Part shown: positions 1-12,790 of the stretch, piece by piece | Layout of the letters: each line of letters begins with the position of its first letter | Numbering within the stretch: position 1 is the stretch's first letter | DNA from: Margaritifera margaritifera | Lineage: Eukaryota; Mollusca; Bivalvia; Unionida; Margaritiferidae | DNA length: 64,000 nucleotides | Reading direction: 5' to 3' | Assembly: GCA_029931535.1 (NCBI GenBank) | Contig: JAQPZY010000602.1 | Location: 62,001 to 126,000, forward strand | Made by a program: the position numbers and the translations under genes | The notes under the pieces: model-generated | Told to the model about the DNA's origin: nothing | Database searches by the model: none | What the model saw: only the letters and a program-made list of their open reading frames with translations

Positions 1-2246
1 GTTGCAGTATAGGAATCTCAATATCTCAATAGTTATATATAAACCAGGAACCAGGAACCAAATCACATGGAGGGTGGAGGAGGTCCATGAGGCCAATGTC
101 AGTTACATACAGATGTTTGTTGTTGTCGTTGTTTTTGTTTTGTCTTTTACACATTATCCATCGATTTCTTTGAAAGCAAAGGAATAAACATGATACTGTT
201 CAAAACTTGCATTTTCATGATCAATCGGACCAGAAAGAAACCATTGCCTCTTATAATAATAATCTGAATATTCAGACCCCGTTCATTTTTTAATTTAGGA
301 TGCCTACTATTGAAAATTAAATTTTCAATGCGCAGTCTAAAAAGATGTGATCATCACATAATTATGTCATCGATATGATGTTAGTCATTGCACAAGGCTG
401 TTGTAGCAGTATAGACTCATGGAGAGATTTAACATAAGACAACTCTATTGTCGATTTTTTAAAAATATTCTATTTAATATTTGATGCAAAAATAATGAAG
501 AAAATGAACTTTTTTGTAACAAACCTGTTTGACACGGTTCGTGCCTTACAATTACCTTGAACATGTACTTGGCAGTTTTCAACATTCATTAATAATATTT
601 TGTTTCTTTAAGAGGTTTAGAAATAGATAAAGAAAGATAGAACAACCGATTACACGAAAGACTAGTCTTACAAAGGCCGATTGATAAGACCAAATGTGAT
701 GAACTAATTACTTACCCCATGTCTAATCTGTGTTGTATTGTAGTTTTATAAACCCATTAGAATTGATATAAGAGACACTCTACCTATCTATTTATTAGAC
801 AAAAAACAGGTGCTAACACACAATTTTTGTTTTTAGCTCAGATGAAAACTAAACCAATTTCTTGTGAGTAAAGGATGTATGCATGTTGGGGGGAGGGGGG
901 ACAGCAGTTCAAAAGTTCATTATCGGTTTATGTAGTGTTACATACAATATAAAATAACTCTGTTAAGAAGTGATTATAACATGATTGTGTTTACAGGCCA
1001 GAAGCAAAGCGTTGAACTTATTCCAAGGCATGCATATTTTATAAGGAATTATTGCCAATATAATATTCCTCCGGTCACAAAACAAAATTCAAATTTTCCT
1101 GTAAACTTAACCTTTGTATATGCTTAATTGTTTGAATTGATATAGCTCTTATGATTCGATCCCTCACCAAGTGATGTTTCACATATGTAGTACAGAAAAT
1201 GACAGATGGGTTTAATATATACAACATTCTCGTGCTATACTTCCTATACTACCTCCTCGAAGTATAACTTTACCGGGATATAATATATTCAAGACGTATT
1301 GTAGTTTCTTTTCTCAGATGACGTTTATTTTCGTCATGCATGATTTTCGTCCTTTATCCTCATCCTGGAAGTTATTAAAACAGTTTGGTTCTCATTTTAG
1401 TAGACATCTGATTAGATTGACTTAAGTCAGACTTAAATCTCATTCAATCAGATCACTGGTATGTTTACTCCAGTTTAAGCCAAGATCTAACTTCTGATGA
1501 AAACATACAGGCACGATGGCTAAGATTGAAGTCTGACTTTAACTTGAACAATCAAAAGTCTTAAATCTAGACTTAACGTTAAAGGTTATGTTGATTATAT
1601 TAGGGCGAGGTTATTCTGCATCTTGTTACTGACTATGATGCTGATGTTTTGCTTGGATATATATGCATGTGTTATATCTTATTGTATCTTCCGTTTTGCA
1701 TTTTTTTTTAGTATGTCTTTGTTTTTTAAAGATAAAGATGGATTGTAATTATGACCATCTTGACATGCGTACCCGAGTACGTATGTAATTTGATGCAACT
1801 ACTCATCCACCGTTCATAGTATAGACTTTAAAGTTTAGAATACGATTTTGAGTGGTCAGTTTAGATGTGCAAAACGGATTCAGAATTTTAACCAGCCGTC
1901 CTGATCGCAGCATTTGGGATGGTGGAAACATTTTTGCAGCTATCTATAATGGGTGGAGTGCAGGGATAACTACTGCTGCGCTGCAGACATCTAGATTTGC
2001 TTGTTGTTTGTTTTCTCTTTTTGTGCTATTTTGTTGTTGTAGCTGTTGTTTTTTGTAGTAGACACATAGGATGTACATATAGCATTTGTGCTGTTGCTTT
2101 TATACGTTTAAGATTATGCAGACGACATTACGATTGAATGGGAAGTGGATTACATATTTATTCAAAAATAACCCTCAAGCGAAAATCTTCAAACTTTAAA
2201 TGACATTTGCTGCATCAGCGTGATGGATTTGCAATGTATATTCAGC
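1..2246. other. Intergenic, no gene recognised
   Basis: AT-rich sequence with stop codons in all frames. Only short scattered similarities were noticed, such as recurring words around AAGTCTGACTT between 1420 and 1580. The 3' LTR expected for the Ty3 element to the right should lie here, but no LTR boundary could be recognised. Confidence 0.6.
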
Positions 2247-3440
2247 TTAATCTCTCACGTAATGTGGTCTGCGATGTTTCTGCTGTTCGGTTCCTTGTGT
2301 TATAATTATTTTGGGTCTATCCAAGGATATTGGGTCAGAGTCTTTTGGAGTTGTCTTTCTTCTGTGTGGTTGGTTTCCTTCAGGGTCAATATCAGGGCTA
2401 ACCATTGCAAGCGATTTCTCTCTCCAATTGGTTTGGTCTGTCTCTGCATTTTTCATGTATTGTTACTCTTCCTCTTGATTTTTCGCAACTGCATTCAAAC
2501 GTCTGAAGTGACTTGCATCATGGCACACCTCTGTTCCATCTCTAATGATTCTGACTACCATTTTTGATCCATTAATGCTATATATAATATAGAATGCTGG
2601 TTTCGGTGCAGTTGTCCATTTTTTATTTTGGCCTGTTTTAGTAGTACATAGTCGCCACTTCTTTTCTCCATTCTGTTTTAATATTTTTTTTATTTCTGCT
2701 CTTTTCATTAATTTTGTTGAGGTCATATTTCTCGTATCTGCCATGATGTTGGTAACCTAATTTAGTTCTGATTGATCTAGTAGTCATTTCTGCGTATGGT
2801 ACAACTCCGGTTGTAGGGTACGGTGTCGATATGTAACCTATGAGCTTTTTCTGTAAAGCTATTAAGCTGTTTCCACCTTGCAAAATGTGCAATTTGCACT
2901 GCCTTGTTAGCAACTTCATACAATGTTCTGTCTCTACATTTCCTCTTGGGTGTGGTAGAGTGAATCCATAATGCATGAATCTCTCTTATTTGGCAAATTC
3001 ATTGAAGTCTGTAGAGTTAGATGGTGGTCCTTTGTCACTTTCCAGTTGTCTTAGAATACCATAGGTAGAAAAGATCTTTTTAACTTCTCTTTTGTTTGCT
3101 TGAAACCTATAGTACTGATGGTTTGCACTTCCATGTACCTTGTTCTCTTGTCAATTTAAACTAGAATGTAATGTCCATCTCGATATAGTACTCCAAATTC
3201 TATTGGTAGAATACCCCATGGCCTGTCCGGTATCGTACTTGGTTTTATTGCTTCCTGTCGTCATTTGGCATTCGAAACACTGGTTGATGGTCTCCTCCAC
3301 CATGTTGTTCATTGCGGACAAACAATACATTGTTGTCAGTCCTAAGCATCCAGGTCTGTGTGCTGCTTGATAACTTTACGTGGTAAACTCTTTGGAATGA
3401 CAATCTGAAGATTATTCCCTCCATTAACTCCTGTTTAATC
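2247..3440 (-). pseudogene. Ty3/gypsy integrase (H2C2 finger, core, GPY/F tail), broken
   Basis: The H2C2 finger region reads 'AAHRPGCLGLTTMYC...', ending in CFECQ around 3270. The catalytic core keeps the WGILPIEFGVLY strand, a YILV-stop-IDKRTRYMEV segment near 3170 and an ESDKGPP motif near 3040 where the family has SDNGPxF. A well-kept stretch at 2976-2780 has PRGNVETEH and STPYPTTGVVP, the usual (P)xGNxExxxR and TPHxTTGxxP motifs. Around 2620-2480 'RDGTEVCHDASHFRRL' matches the family's DGxxVxRnaSHFKxx. Frame changes and stops occur between these blocks. The enzyme would have inserted the cDNA into the genome. Confidence 0.88.
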
Positions 3441-3502
3441 ATGTAGAAAGGTGCAATGTGAGGATTGGTCTTGTGGAGCTCCCAGTCACCTACGATGATC
3501 CT

Positions 3503-4900
3503 CTACTTTAGTTTTTGGATCTGACTGTCTCTATCTGTCTCCGACTGGATTCTGTTAAGTATGAGGGCATACTCTGCTACTACAACAGACGATGACTTTT
3601 TCTGTGCCATCTTTACCAGTCTCAGGTAGAAGGTGCCTGGATAATAATTCCATAGGATATGCTTCATCGCTGCCAGGTTCATATATCCATCACCCATTGT
3701 TCAATTCTAGGTGGAAGTTTATACATTGCTTTATTAAACATAGGCAGGGATCGATTTGTGGACCGTGATAATCTTAAATCTTCTGAAGGTAGATGCTGAG
3801 CCGGTTCTAAGGCCATCTTTCACCTAGTGCATCTTTTTCTGACTGGCTGTATCTCTTTCTGTGTCTGTCATGGTTCTGCTGGTGAATTATACAGGTAGAA
3901 GTCCTTTAAATGTTTCTTGAAAAAGTCCATCACACAGTTCTTCATTAAAGCTGGCCTCAGTTATTACAATTATTGGGCTGGCTGGATAAAAGTAGACTAC
4001 TGTGTATTAGTTTGTATTGATGTATCTCGGCTTGTCAAACGTTGCGTCTTCTTCGTGTCCCCATTTGAACTTGGCTTCATTTCTTGTTAACTGTCTAAGT
4101 GGTGTTTTGAGTCGTGCTTACTTGGGGATACATTTGGATAGGCATCCAATCATGCCCAGGAAACTATGGACAGCTTCTTTTGATTCTGGTGTCTTGCATT
4201 CTTTGACTGAGAGTACTTTTTCTGGTGTTGGTTTCAGTCCATTCTCTGTGAAGCAGTATCCATAAAATTAAGTTTCTTTCACTCTGAATCAACATTTGTC
4301 GAAATTGAAAGTGATTCCAAAGTTTGATGCCCTCTTTAAGACAGCTCATAGTATTTTGTTGCGCTCTTCAAGATTGCGTCCTCAAATAAGTATGTCATGC
4401 CGCTGACTGAAGCATTTTGGAATATCTCAAACTATTCTATACATTGTTTCATCAAATAGATTTTGGGGTAATTTTGCTCCGAACATTAGACATTTTAGAT
4501 TCATATTGCCCCATGGCGTGCTGAAGGTAATGATTTATCGAGATGTTGGTGTCAAGTTTTGAGGATACCTTGCATTCGTGGAATTCGTACATGAAGTCCT
4601 CAACTACTGGTGCCTGTATAATTCTGCTCCTTTCCATATATTTATTTGGTATGTGTAGATCCACTCTCGTTCTGATCATGTGTGGTCCTAGCTTTTCTTT
4701 TGGTTGCTTGCTGTATCTTGGTTAAGGCTGTGCTACTAGTGGAAAAGACCAAGTTACTGGTTCGCCCTTGGTACTGGTTCAAAGATATCTTCTTTTATGC
4801 CATTATCAATCCATTATTTGAAGCGTTTATGTTAGTAATAAGCAAAATGACCTGATTTCTGTGCTATTGGATTTACCTCTAGTTTCATGTCGAATTTTAC
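3503..4900 (-). pseudogene. Ty3/gypsy reverse transcriptase and RNase H region, broken
   Basis: The RT fingers/palm are visible at 4679-4452: R-x-RVDLHIPNK, then an acidic VEDFMYEF and SSKLDTN (family: RxCVDxRxLNK ... ED ... FSxLD). The catalytic YxDD box near 4390 has decayed to FEDA. From 4320 to 4010 the thumb/connection reads 'NFDKC' (stop) F, YGYCFTENGLKPTPEKV and FLGMIGCLSKCIPK, then PLRQLTRNEAKFKWG, a textbook Ty3 pattern (KCxF, FLGHxxxxxGxxPxxxKxxAI, FLGxxxYYRxFIPxxA, PLxxLxxK). The RNase H stretch at 3697-3503 is weak. At least four in-frame stops are visible. Confidence 0.9.
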
Positions 4901-5442
4901 AAAAATCTCCTTGTCATCTCTTATCCTGTCAATACCATTGAAAATGTTACAAAACTCGTTTGTGATATCTTGGCTTTGGTTCTCTAGTGTCTCTTTTTTT
5001 AATGCTTTCGTGCTTGATTCCGATTTGCATATTTGCCTATCATTGACTTCACCATGCCTAGTTCTGTCAGTGTCTTCTTGCTTGTCAGTGGCGGCGAATC
5101 AATTCTCCCTCTCACTACGATGAACCTTGTTTTAGTTCCACTTGTTTTGTTACTTATTATTGCATCAAATACACCTTTTACAGAGAGCTCACTCTAAAGT
5201 GTGTTTGGTATTTTATTTTGCTGGGTTTCAATATCCATTCTTTGCTTGATCTCTGTATGAATGTTTGAATTGGTGCTCATCTATGATGATCATATCTGCT
5301 CAACTATTTGGTTCAAATCTAATACCAACATTGTCTATTCTGAGTTCAATGGTTTTCTGACCTGGTTTCTACCTCGATTGGTACCCATCTGCCTGTTTCG
5401 TCCTCTGCTCGAAGTTATTCTACCTCCTCTGCGACTTTCAGA

Positions 5443-5520
5443 TTACCGAATTGCAGAGAAATAGTTCCTCTTTCCGCACTTTTTGCATTTATTTTCATAT
5501 GTCTCTTCATTCCTGGTGTC
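5443..5520 (-). pseudogene. Gag zinc-knuckle remnant of the Ty3 element
   Basis: The minus frame contains CKKCGKRNYFSAIR. The spacing is that of a retroviral knuckle (C-x2-C-x4-H-x4-C), but the His is Tyr and the last Cys is Arg. Its place immediately upstream of the protease/RT traces fits the end of Gag. Both changes remove zinc ligands, so it could not fold as a knuckle now. Confidence 0.6.
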
Positions 5521-5585
5521 GTCCAGTCTGTCCGCAGTACATGCATGCTTGGCGATTAATAACGTCCTCCCTAACGTGTCAACAA

Positions 5586-6340
5586 ACCATGGTTTAATGA
5601 TGCATGGAAAGACGCCATCAGGGAACGACAAAAGTTCCTTCAACATTTCAATGCCAATACAACAACTGAAAATCTGAAGAGAGAACAAGGAAAAAACATG
5701 GAGATCCTATGTCTCTAGGTTGAACTCTTGCTCCTCTAATTAAATTGGTATGGAATATGGTATGAAAAACCATTAGGAAAAATAAAAGCATCTGTGCCAA
5801 ACATTTAAAGAGATATGATGAAATTATCACAACTGTTGAAGAAAAATCTCAAATACATTTCCCAAAACAGTTTCGAAGAACTCCTCACAAGAAATATTTT
5901 GAAAGCTTCCGCGGTGTAAATAACTTAAAAGAAAAGGTTCCTCTACATTTCAAATCTGCTTCCGCGAGAGAAGCTTGTTTAGAATATCTTGTTTAGACTT
6001 TAAGCATTTATTGGATAAGCTGTTATAAGGAAGGAACATATAGTTGTTGTCTTTTCGAGTTGAAAAAGCTTGCTACACCACATAGAATAACGGCATAATA
6101 AAAGACCTATTCAACCTAGGTCTGAGAGGCAGCCTACCTAACTTTATTTCCAAGTTTTTGAAAGATAGAAACTTCAGAGTTAAAGTAGGCATCACCCTAT
6201 CTGAAAGCTATCAGGAGAAGGGGATACATCAGGGTTGCATATTGTCATTCACCCTATTCAACATCAATATTAACAGCATATTGAAATGCCTTAATCCATG
6301 AACTGACTGATCATTACATGTTGACGACTTTTTGATCTGA
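5586..6340 (+). mobile_element. Non-LTR retrotransposon (LINE) RT fragment, broken
   Basis: On the plus strand, the linker between endonuclease and reverse transcriptase is seen at 5586-5720 (NKPWFNDAWKDAIRERQKF, then WRSYVSRLNS). The RT follows at about 6090-6340: LRGSLPNFISKFLKDRNFRV, then GIHQGCILSFTLFNININSI and finally a SLHVDDFLI box. These match the Jockey/CR1-like pattern (GIRGxLLxFIxxFLxxR, GVPQGSxLSxxLF, YVDD). Several stops and at least two frame changes lie between. The clade cannot be fixed from a fragment. It lies immediately beside the 5' end of the Ty3 element, in the opposite direction. Confidence 0.85.
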
Positions 6341-6974
6341 AATGGACAGAAATGGACAGAAGCAAACGGTTCAAATTTTCGAAATCGATAATTAATTGTA
6401 CGTAATTCATCCGATTACATCGTATTCGTCATTATATGCTCTGTCTCGACGGTTGTCTTATTCCTGTTGTGGATTAGAGTAAATTTGTATGGCTTATTGT
6501 TGACCCTAAACCTTTCTTCCAAACTTTAGATACTTCAGGAACGAACGTAACAAATAAACTCGGGAAAGAAACCTGAATGTTTCCTCAGCCGCTACTGTGT
6601 TATCAGTATAGCAAGTTTTTCTTCTACAACATTTCAAGCTGTTGTATTTTATCTTTCTTGATGCTTTTCATATGTTATTGCAGGCAAAGACTTTTGCATT
6701 GAATTGAATTCATCCATACTGTTTGAGTGTTTATATTTTACATGAGTTGTTAAATTCCACATATTTCTTGCAGAACGATAACAATATGGACACTGCTTAG
6801 GAATACTGAGTTGGCTAATGAAACAAGTATCTAAAAGTCACTAAATGTTGCAACCTCGATCTTACCTAAAGGAACATTTTGTAACTAAATGTTACAAACT
6901 AAATCTTACAAAATGCTACTTTTTTGTCACTAATTGTTACTTTTCGGTAGTAAAAAGGTAAGATTATGGCTATA
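6341..6974. other. No gene recognised
   Basis: AT-rich. From 6840 to 6970 a short word around GTAACTAAATGTTACAA is repeated several times in degenerate form. No coding signal was seen. Confidence 0.5.
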
Positions 6975-7430
6975 CCATTTAATGACTTTGAGATCATGTG
7001 GTCAGCCAGCTAAAATGGTAATCAGACAGCTTTTTTAGGTAAAATATTTTTACATGTAGGTGAGCTGCCTTTTTCCCTAAACTTTAAAACTTAGTAATCA
7101 TAAACGAGTTTTCTTTTTTTGCATGATTGTGAGTCACCTTTTCCTAATTTTTAAAAGTACTAATCGTACCCCCTGGACGAGTTTCTTTTTTATGTTTTTG
7201 GAAAATGGTGGTGAGTCAAATTTAATTTTAAAAAATCTAAATAATGGTGAACCAGGTGAGCCAGTTTTTTTCAGAACAATAAAAATTGCGGATGGTCACA
7301 TCTTCCTGAGCCAGCACTGGGCAGTTTATATGATTTTGTTTTAAATGGTGAGGGATCACATCTTTGTGATCCAGTTCCGGGTAAATTTGTTTGGAAAATT
7401 TTTAAAGTAGTGACCATACCTTGGGTCACC
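6975..7430. repeat. Diverged tandem repeat, unit roughly 75-85 bp
   Basis: The phrase 'GGTGAGCC/CACxTTTTTCC(T)AA(A)TTTT(A)AAA', followed by 'AGTAATCxTA...ACGAGTTTTCTTTTTT', recurs about every 80 bases, with copies starting near 7060, 7127 and 7208 and weaker ones after 7250. Identity is moderate and indels are common, so the unit length is approximate. Confidence 0.5.
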
Positions 7431-7599
7431 GAAAAATACCACAGTACTGGTTATTGTCAATGCGCCATGGTCCACGTTTTTCCTCCAATAACGCTTTTTA
7501 AAGACTTACTAACAGCGTTAATAACAATGCTGTTATTACACGTGGTTGACATTTACTATGGCTCTACCATGTATCCCTTTGAGTGGAATGTCACTTTCA

Positions 7600-7626
7600 A
7601 ATAATAATAATAATAATAATAATAAC
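7600..7626. repeat. (AAT)n microsatellite
   Basis: About nine consecutive AAT triplets. Confidence 0.95.
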
Positions 7627-8482
7627 ACTGATAAATGATATTTTTCAACGTTCACGCATCGTATGTGTGCAGTATGATATGAACTGATATGGCTGACCTC
7701 GGTTCGATGCTTCCCTATATTTCGTGATTAACGATTTTAATTGAGTATGCTGTCTAGTGAGATATAGTTGGGCCGTCCAGTTACTGCACCTAGGACGCTT
7801 TTTTCTCCATTTTGTATACTCACTTACCACCCTACAAGGCGTGGTGTATTGTGGTAAGATGGTGTCCGTTCGTCTGTCTGTCTGCTACAAATTTCGTTTT
7901 TCCACAACAGCCCGAATTGATCATCTTCTACAATTACTAAACATACATGGAATAACATCTGCTTTGCAACAATTTTAATGTCATCGCGTTCAATTTTGTT
8001 AACTATGGCAAAGTTTATAACAAGAGAAGTGTGGAAGGACTTTCGCTCCAGCAAAGTCCTAAGTCCTGCACTGTGTACCTTTCTTTATTAAAAAGAAACT
8101 CTAATATAACTAGATTTCAAAAGAGCGATATGACCGAGAATTCTAGTGTACTAACCTAGTGACCTATATGTAAGCATACATACATGCATACATACCTTGA
8201 ATAGTTGTGGCCAGTTTTGCGCATGATTTGCAACACAGTATCCTGTAATAAGCATCAGTACAACAATAGGGAACGTCACAGATAATGTCGACACAAGTTA
8301 GGCCTTGTCTACAACCCCAGTGGCAGCATCGTATAAACATTCCTCTGCAAAATGTACAAGAACAATACATCTTTTTCAAAAGAGTAAAAAAAAATTGTTT
8401 ATCATCAAAAAAATAGATTTTAATCTCTCCATGTATCCAATGTTTTTATTACATCTTTTATCTCGAGTTTGGAAAAGAAAAG

Positions 8483-8484
<2 letters not shown>
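7627..8484. other. No gene recognised
   Basis: Short open stretches on both strands with stops close by and no recognised protein motif. Confidence 0.5.

Positions 8485-8575
<91 letters not shown>
8485..8575. repeat. Compound (AT)n-(AG)n microsatellite
   Basis: (AT)23 at 8485-8530 runs directly into (AG)22 at 8531-8575. Confidence 0.97.
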
Positions 8576-8577
<2 letters not shown>

Positions 8578-10252
8578 GCTACACTTAATTCTAAGTTCTA
8601 AGTTTGGCATGTAGAAAAGAGAACGTCATGTCACCAGTTAATTCTCTTCCCTTCTATTATGTGCCGTCGTCCACTTGTAGACATGTCGACTGAGCAAGCG
8701 CTTTAAAAGAACTGAAATATTATCTTTTTTTACTATCAGAATATCCTACATAGTATGATCCATCTTAAGTTGTGGTAGAGTGGTCAAAAGTTTTGTTTCC
8801 AGTAATCTTTTGTATTTGCACTTATTGCACCAATATTCTCCATGTTGCACAAGAACTTTCCTTAGCAGTTTTTTTTTCTTTCCGATTATTGGATTTTGTT
8901 TGCAATTTATGTTTTTTTTTTTTACAGAGACGTGAATTATTAATTTTAATATTTATTTTTCTCATGCGGTCACTCTTCCATAATTGTCTACCTGTTGTGC
9001 TATTGTACAAACATTTATCCATTAACCGAACGGCTGCTGTACGAAAGGGTATATATTATTGTGCCATATAATATAAGGGGCAGTAAATATTTCCACATAA
9101 TAATTCAACCAAACCTACTTTATTATAGAGCTAGATTTCTTTCTTGTAACATGTAAAATATTTCTAATACAGCCGTGTAATCTAGCATGTCCGATTGTAG
9201 CACTCTAAGTACTCCCCAAGGATATGAGATCATAATAGCACCATTGGAATTTTGAACTTGATTTTCAAATACACAAATCTTACTTTTGTTTTAATTGACT
9301 CTACTCGTGTGTTGATCTTGGCAAGCATTATTAACAAAATTAATCACTTTTCTTTTGAAGGCAATTCTTCCAAATGTTTTTTAATTTTTCACATGGAAAC
9401 TCACTGTATGACTTTGTCCAGCATTCTTCCAACAAATGTCATTGTTATATCAGATATGAAGCCTTGGCATCATACTATGATCTGAAAATATACTACAAAG
9501 AAAGAAAGAGCTAATAAAGCTGCTCTGAAATTGAACAAGCCGAAAAAAGGCAAATTTATTTGTTAAGAAAAAGAAACAAAGTTCATAAAAAAGACAACCG
9601 ATAGAGACAGATTTGCTAAGAATATAGAAACACTGAATTTTCATTTGGCAAATCCTAGAATGCTTGTCGTGCTTTTGAAGCACATAGTATCAATCAATTT
9701 ATCAATCAGTCAGACACGTTACAATTTGCCCATGTCTGATGCTGATGTGGGTAAAGTAGCCATGCCTTCTTGAACGTAACCATTGTTACAAAAAGAGCCT
9801 TAAACAACAGATAACTCCCTCAGATTAATTAAATCTGCACGCACATATCTTGTGTTTGTATGTATGCATTTTAGAAGTTTGCGGTAGAGTTAACAATCCA
9901 ACAGGATTTGTCTCCCATTTATTGACAACGTGGTCTGTTGAGCTTAGTTCATAACCCGATATGATGTAGCAAGCAACTGATGTGTGATTACGAAAAGGGC
10001 ATAAAACAGCTTATAGAACAGAAGTGTTTCAAGATCTTCTTTATTATTGTTGTTCTTCGAGAGATGATGATGATGATGATTATTTTCCGTGAAATGTTGC
10101 AGGTTACTGCTCTTTTGCCAGGAATCGAACCAATTTCCACAGTCTATTTTCTCGAGGATTCTCCTTAATATCCTGCCTGTCCACGATGTCGCGTGGCTTT
10201 ACAGTAGTTTCGTTACCAGCAATGTGATTCAGATATATCTTAGTTTTAAGAG
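8576..10252. other. No gene recognised
   Basis: AT-rich; a short GATGAT run lies at 10063-10082. Open stretches do not exceed about 100 codons and show no family motif. Confidence 0.5.
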
Positions 10253-10613
10253 AGTTATGACCAGAGTACCAACTACTATCAGTACGATATCTAGTTATGA
10301 CCAGTGTACCAACTACTATCAGTACGATATCTAGTTATGACCAGAGTACCAACTACTATCGGTACGATATCTAGTTATAACCAGAGCACGAACTACTATC
10401 AGTCCGATATCTAGTTATGACCAGAGCACGAACTACTATCAGTACGATATCTAGTTATGACCAGAGCACCAACTACTATCAGTACGATATCTAGTTATGA
10501 CCAGAGCACCAACTACTATCAGTACGATATCTAGTTATGACTAGAGCACCAACTACTACCAGTACGATATCTAGTTATGACCAGAGCACCAGCTACTAAT
10601 ATGTATGATATCT
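10253..10613. repeat. 40-bp minisatellite, nine units
   Basis: Units start at 10253, 10293, 10333 and then every 40 bases to 10573; the last unit is 41 bp and more diverged. Each begins AGTTATGACCAGAG and contains CAACTACTATCAGTACGATA. Variation is mostly at the GTACC/GCACC position and single substitutions, so the array is fairly young. Confidence 0.97.
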
Positions 10614-11240
10614 AATTAAGTCAATGTACTTCCATAATTTTCATGCACTTTTTGCTCTTTATAAGTGTACTTCTTACTGGTGTCTTTTATGTAGGTCAGG
10701 TTCCACTTTTTGTTAACCATTGCCTACCCATAAGTCAAAATATGTATATATGTATGTCTGTATCAAATTTTTATGAATCCTCTATATAGAGTTATGGGTG
10801 CTAAACAGATTCTGCTGTTAAAAATTTATTTTGAAACCATTATTTCTGTCCATAGTCCCGTCCAGATTTCGGTCAGTCTCTATGTATGCATGAATATCTG
10901 AATGTCTATTTGTATGTATGTATGATAGTGAAAAGTGAGGGTCTCTTTAAGGTTCTAGTATATGTTTCGAAATGCTGATATTCTTTCTTCAAAGACTTGT
11001 GCTTGTTATGAGATAGTATCAGACCTTTCGTGCTTTGATTCAATGTGTGCGGAAAGTATGTGGGGTTACGTGGGATATTTTCCTGATTGTATTTTATATT
11101 TTATTAGTATAACTCAAAAGAAAGAGTTCCTATGTAATATTAAATGCAGATAGTAACGCTATGCTACATTATGTTACCTATATTTAAAGTATATCGATAA
11201 TCAACACATGACTAACTGCACGACTTACCTCATTAACCTG
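10614..11240. other. No gene recognised
   Basis: AT-rich flank between the minisatellite and the hAT-like element; no coding motif seen. The last eight bases (11233-11240) are the left target-site duplication of that element. Confidence 0.5.
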
Positions 11241-12790
11241 TAGGGGTGAAACGATACACCTCTGCCACGCATCGATACGATTCTCGATACACAGCCTACG
11301 ATACGATACATTATCGATACACATATCAACTTGATGTTTTGTTCATCTTTAGAAGGTCTGTCAATGGTAGGGTGGTGCCATTTTTTTGTGTTGACATATT
11401 GGGTGTATTTCCAGTATGCAGATTACAAACAAACATAGACTTATCATCTGTTCATATGTCATTCTCATCCTTGACAAGATTTTTTTAAAAATACTTCTAA
11501 ACAGACTGGCTGTTAGTGATTTTTATTCACCCTTTTAGGCCATTTTAGGCTGCTCCATTCGATTATATGCAAGACTCATCCTGGTCACACACACCCTTTG
11601 TTTTACATTGAATGAATGTTTTTAAAATATCTTATTGCCAGTTTCATGTCTTCACTTAAATTTTGAAGAGATTACGGTGTTATATTCAAAACAGAAGAAA
11701 CAGTGCAATTTCCTTGTGCAAGGAAATTCTTATCTAGAACAAGTCCGAGTGTGGGAGCAGTGATGACTAATAGCCAAATCCTTCACATTGTACTTCCTGC
11801 AGATGCAAATCAACTGCCGCAGCCACAGACATTTGTTTACATCAGTGGAAAAGGAAATTATTGACAACGCCCACGTCCTTTCTACAAATTGATGAGGTGG
11901 CTATAACTTGTGCGGTTTGGAATCTGTCCCCTTGCCGATTCTGTACTATTTTTTCTTTTATAATATTTTTTAATCCCATCGGCAGGTTCAGTCGCTGATT
12001 ACATATATCAACGTAAAAGGAGATATTCCAAACTTATTCCCCATGTACGATTTAAGTACTTAACACATATCATTTAAGAGTCACTTGTGTGTGAAGTTTT
12101 TATGTTGCTTTGTATCTATTTGGACAGAGTATGGATGCCAATATTTCCGGTATGTCACTCAGTGAACACGCTACAGTTAGTTATGATTGGTGGTTATTGT
12201 TTTACCCTGGATTTTAACAAACAATAACCACTAATCAGAATTGCACGTAACACTGCGAGACACACCAGATGTGTAGCCTTCAATTCGATCCAAGTAGACA
12301 AGATGCGATGCAACAGATAAATTTCGCATAAAAGTGGTTATTAAATGATCAGTAAAGTACTTAAATCATACATAGGGAAGAAATCTGCAATGTCTTCTTT
12401 CCGTTGATATATGTTATCAGTGGCTGAAGATGCAGACGAGATAAACTAATTAGCATGGAATTAGGGCGGGAGAAGGGGGCAGATTTCGAACCACGTGAGT
12501 TAGTCACCTTGCGTTAATGTGTAGAAGGCGAGTGGGTGTTGTCAATTGCTTTTATTTTTTTTACTGACAGAAATGAGTGCATCTACTTGCTACTGATGTC
12601 TCATATGAATTCTCAATTTAAAGAAGGAAAAGGCAAATGACTAATAATTGTTCACGACTGCTGAAGATTAAAGTAACTTGCATAGAGTAAGTATCGTTTT
12701 GTATCGATTCTTTCCCTCTTATATCGATATGGGTATCGATATAGAAAAAGTATCGATACATCGATATATCGATTACTCATTTGACCCCTA
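11241..12790. mobile_element. Non-autonomous foldback hAT-like element, copy 1
   Basis: It starts TAGGGGTGAAACGATACACC and ends TTTGACCCCTA, giving a short terminal inverted repeat. It is flanked by TTAACCTG (11233-11240) and TTAATCTG (12791-12798): an 8-bp target duplication with one mismatch, as expected for hAT elements. Both ends carry clusters of TATCGATA/ATCGATAC words (11266-11330, 12706-12775), like subterminal transposase-binding repeats. The interior is a long imperfect palindrome: 11900-12200 resembles the reverse complement of 12230-12530, meeting at a tight hairpin at 12184-12237. No transposase is encoded, so it would need one in trans. Confidence 0.85.

Larger units (their letters stand above)
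2247..5500 (-). mobile_element. Degenerate Ty3/gypsy LTR retrotransposon, internal region
   Basis: Read on the minus strand, the domains follow the Ty3/gypsy order: Gag zinc knuckle (about 5490-5445), protease tail (about 5130-5050, with a 'TLTELGM' stretch), reverse transcriptase (about 4900-4000), RNase H region (about 3960-3460), H2C2 zinc finger (about 3420-3270), integrase core (about 3235-2960), GPY/F-type tail (about 2620-2470) and a basic proline-rich C-terminus ending at 2247. The integrase-after-RNase H order separates Ty3 from Ty1/copia. Many stops and frame changes show it is long dead. LTRs were not recognised. The left end may extend below 2247; the right end is cut near 5560, where LINE sequence begins. 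Confidence 0.9.

Noticed and set aside
10253..10613. Regular 40-bp repeats resembling a CRISPR array
   Set aside because: The repeats are contiguous with no unique spacers, and the DNA is animal nuclear; it is a minisatellite.
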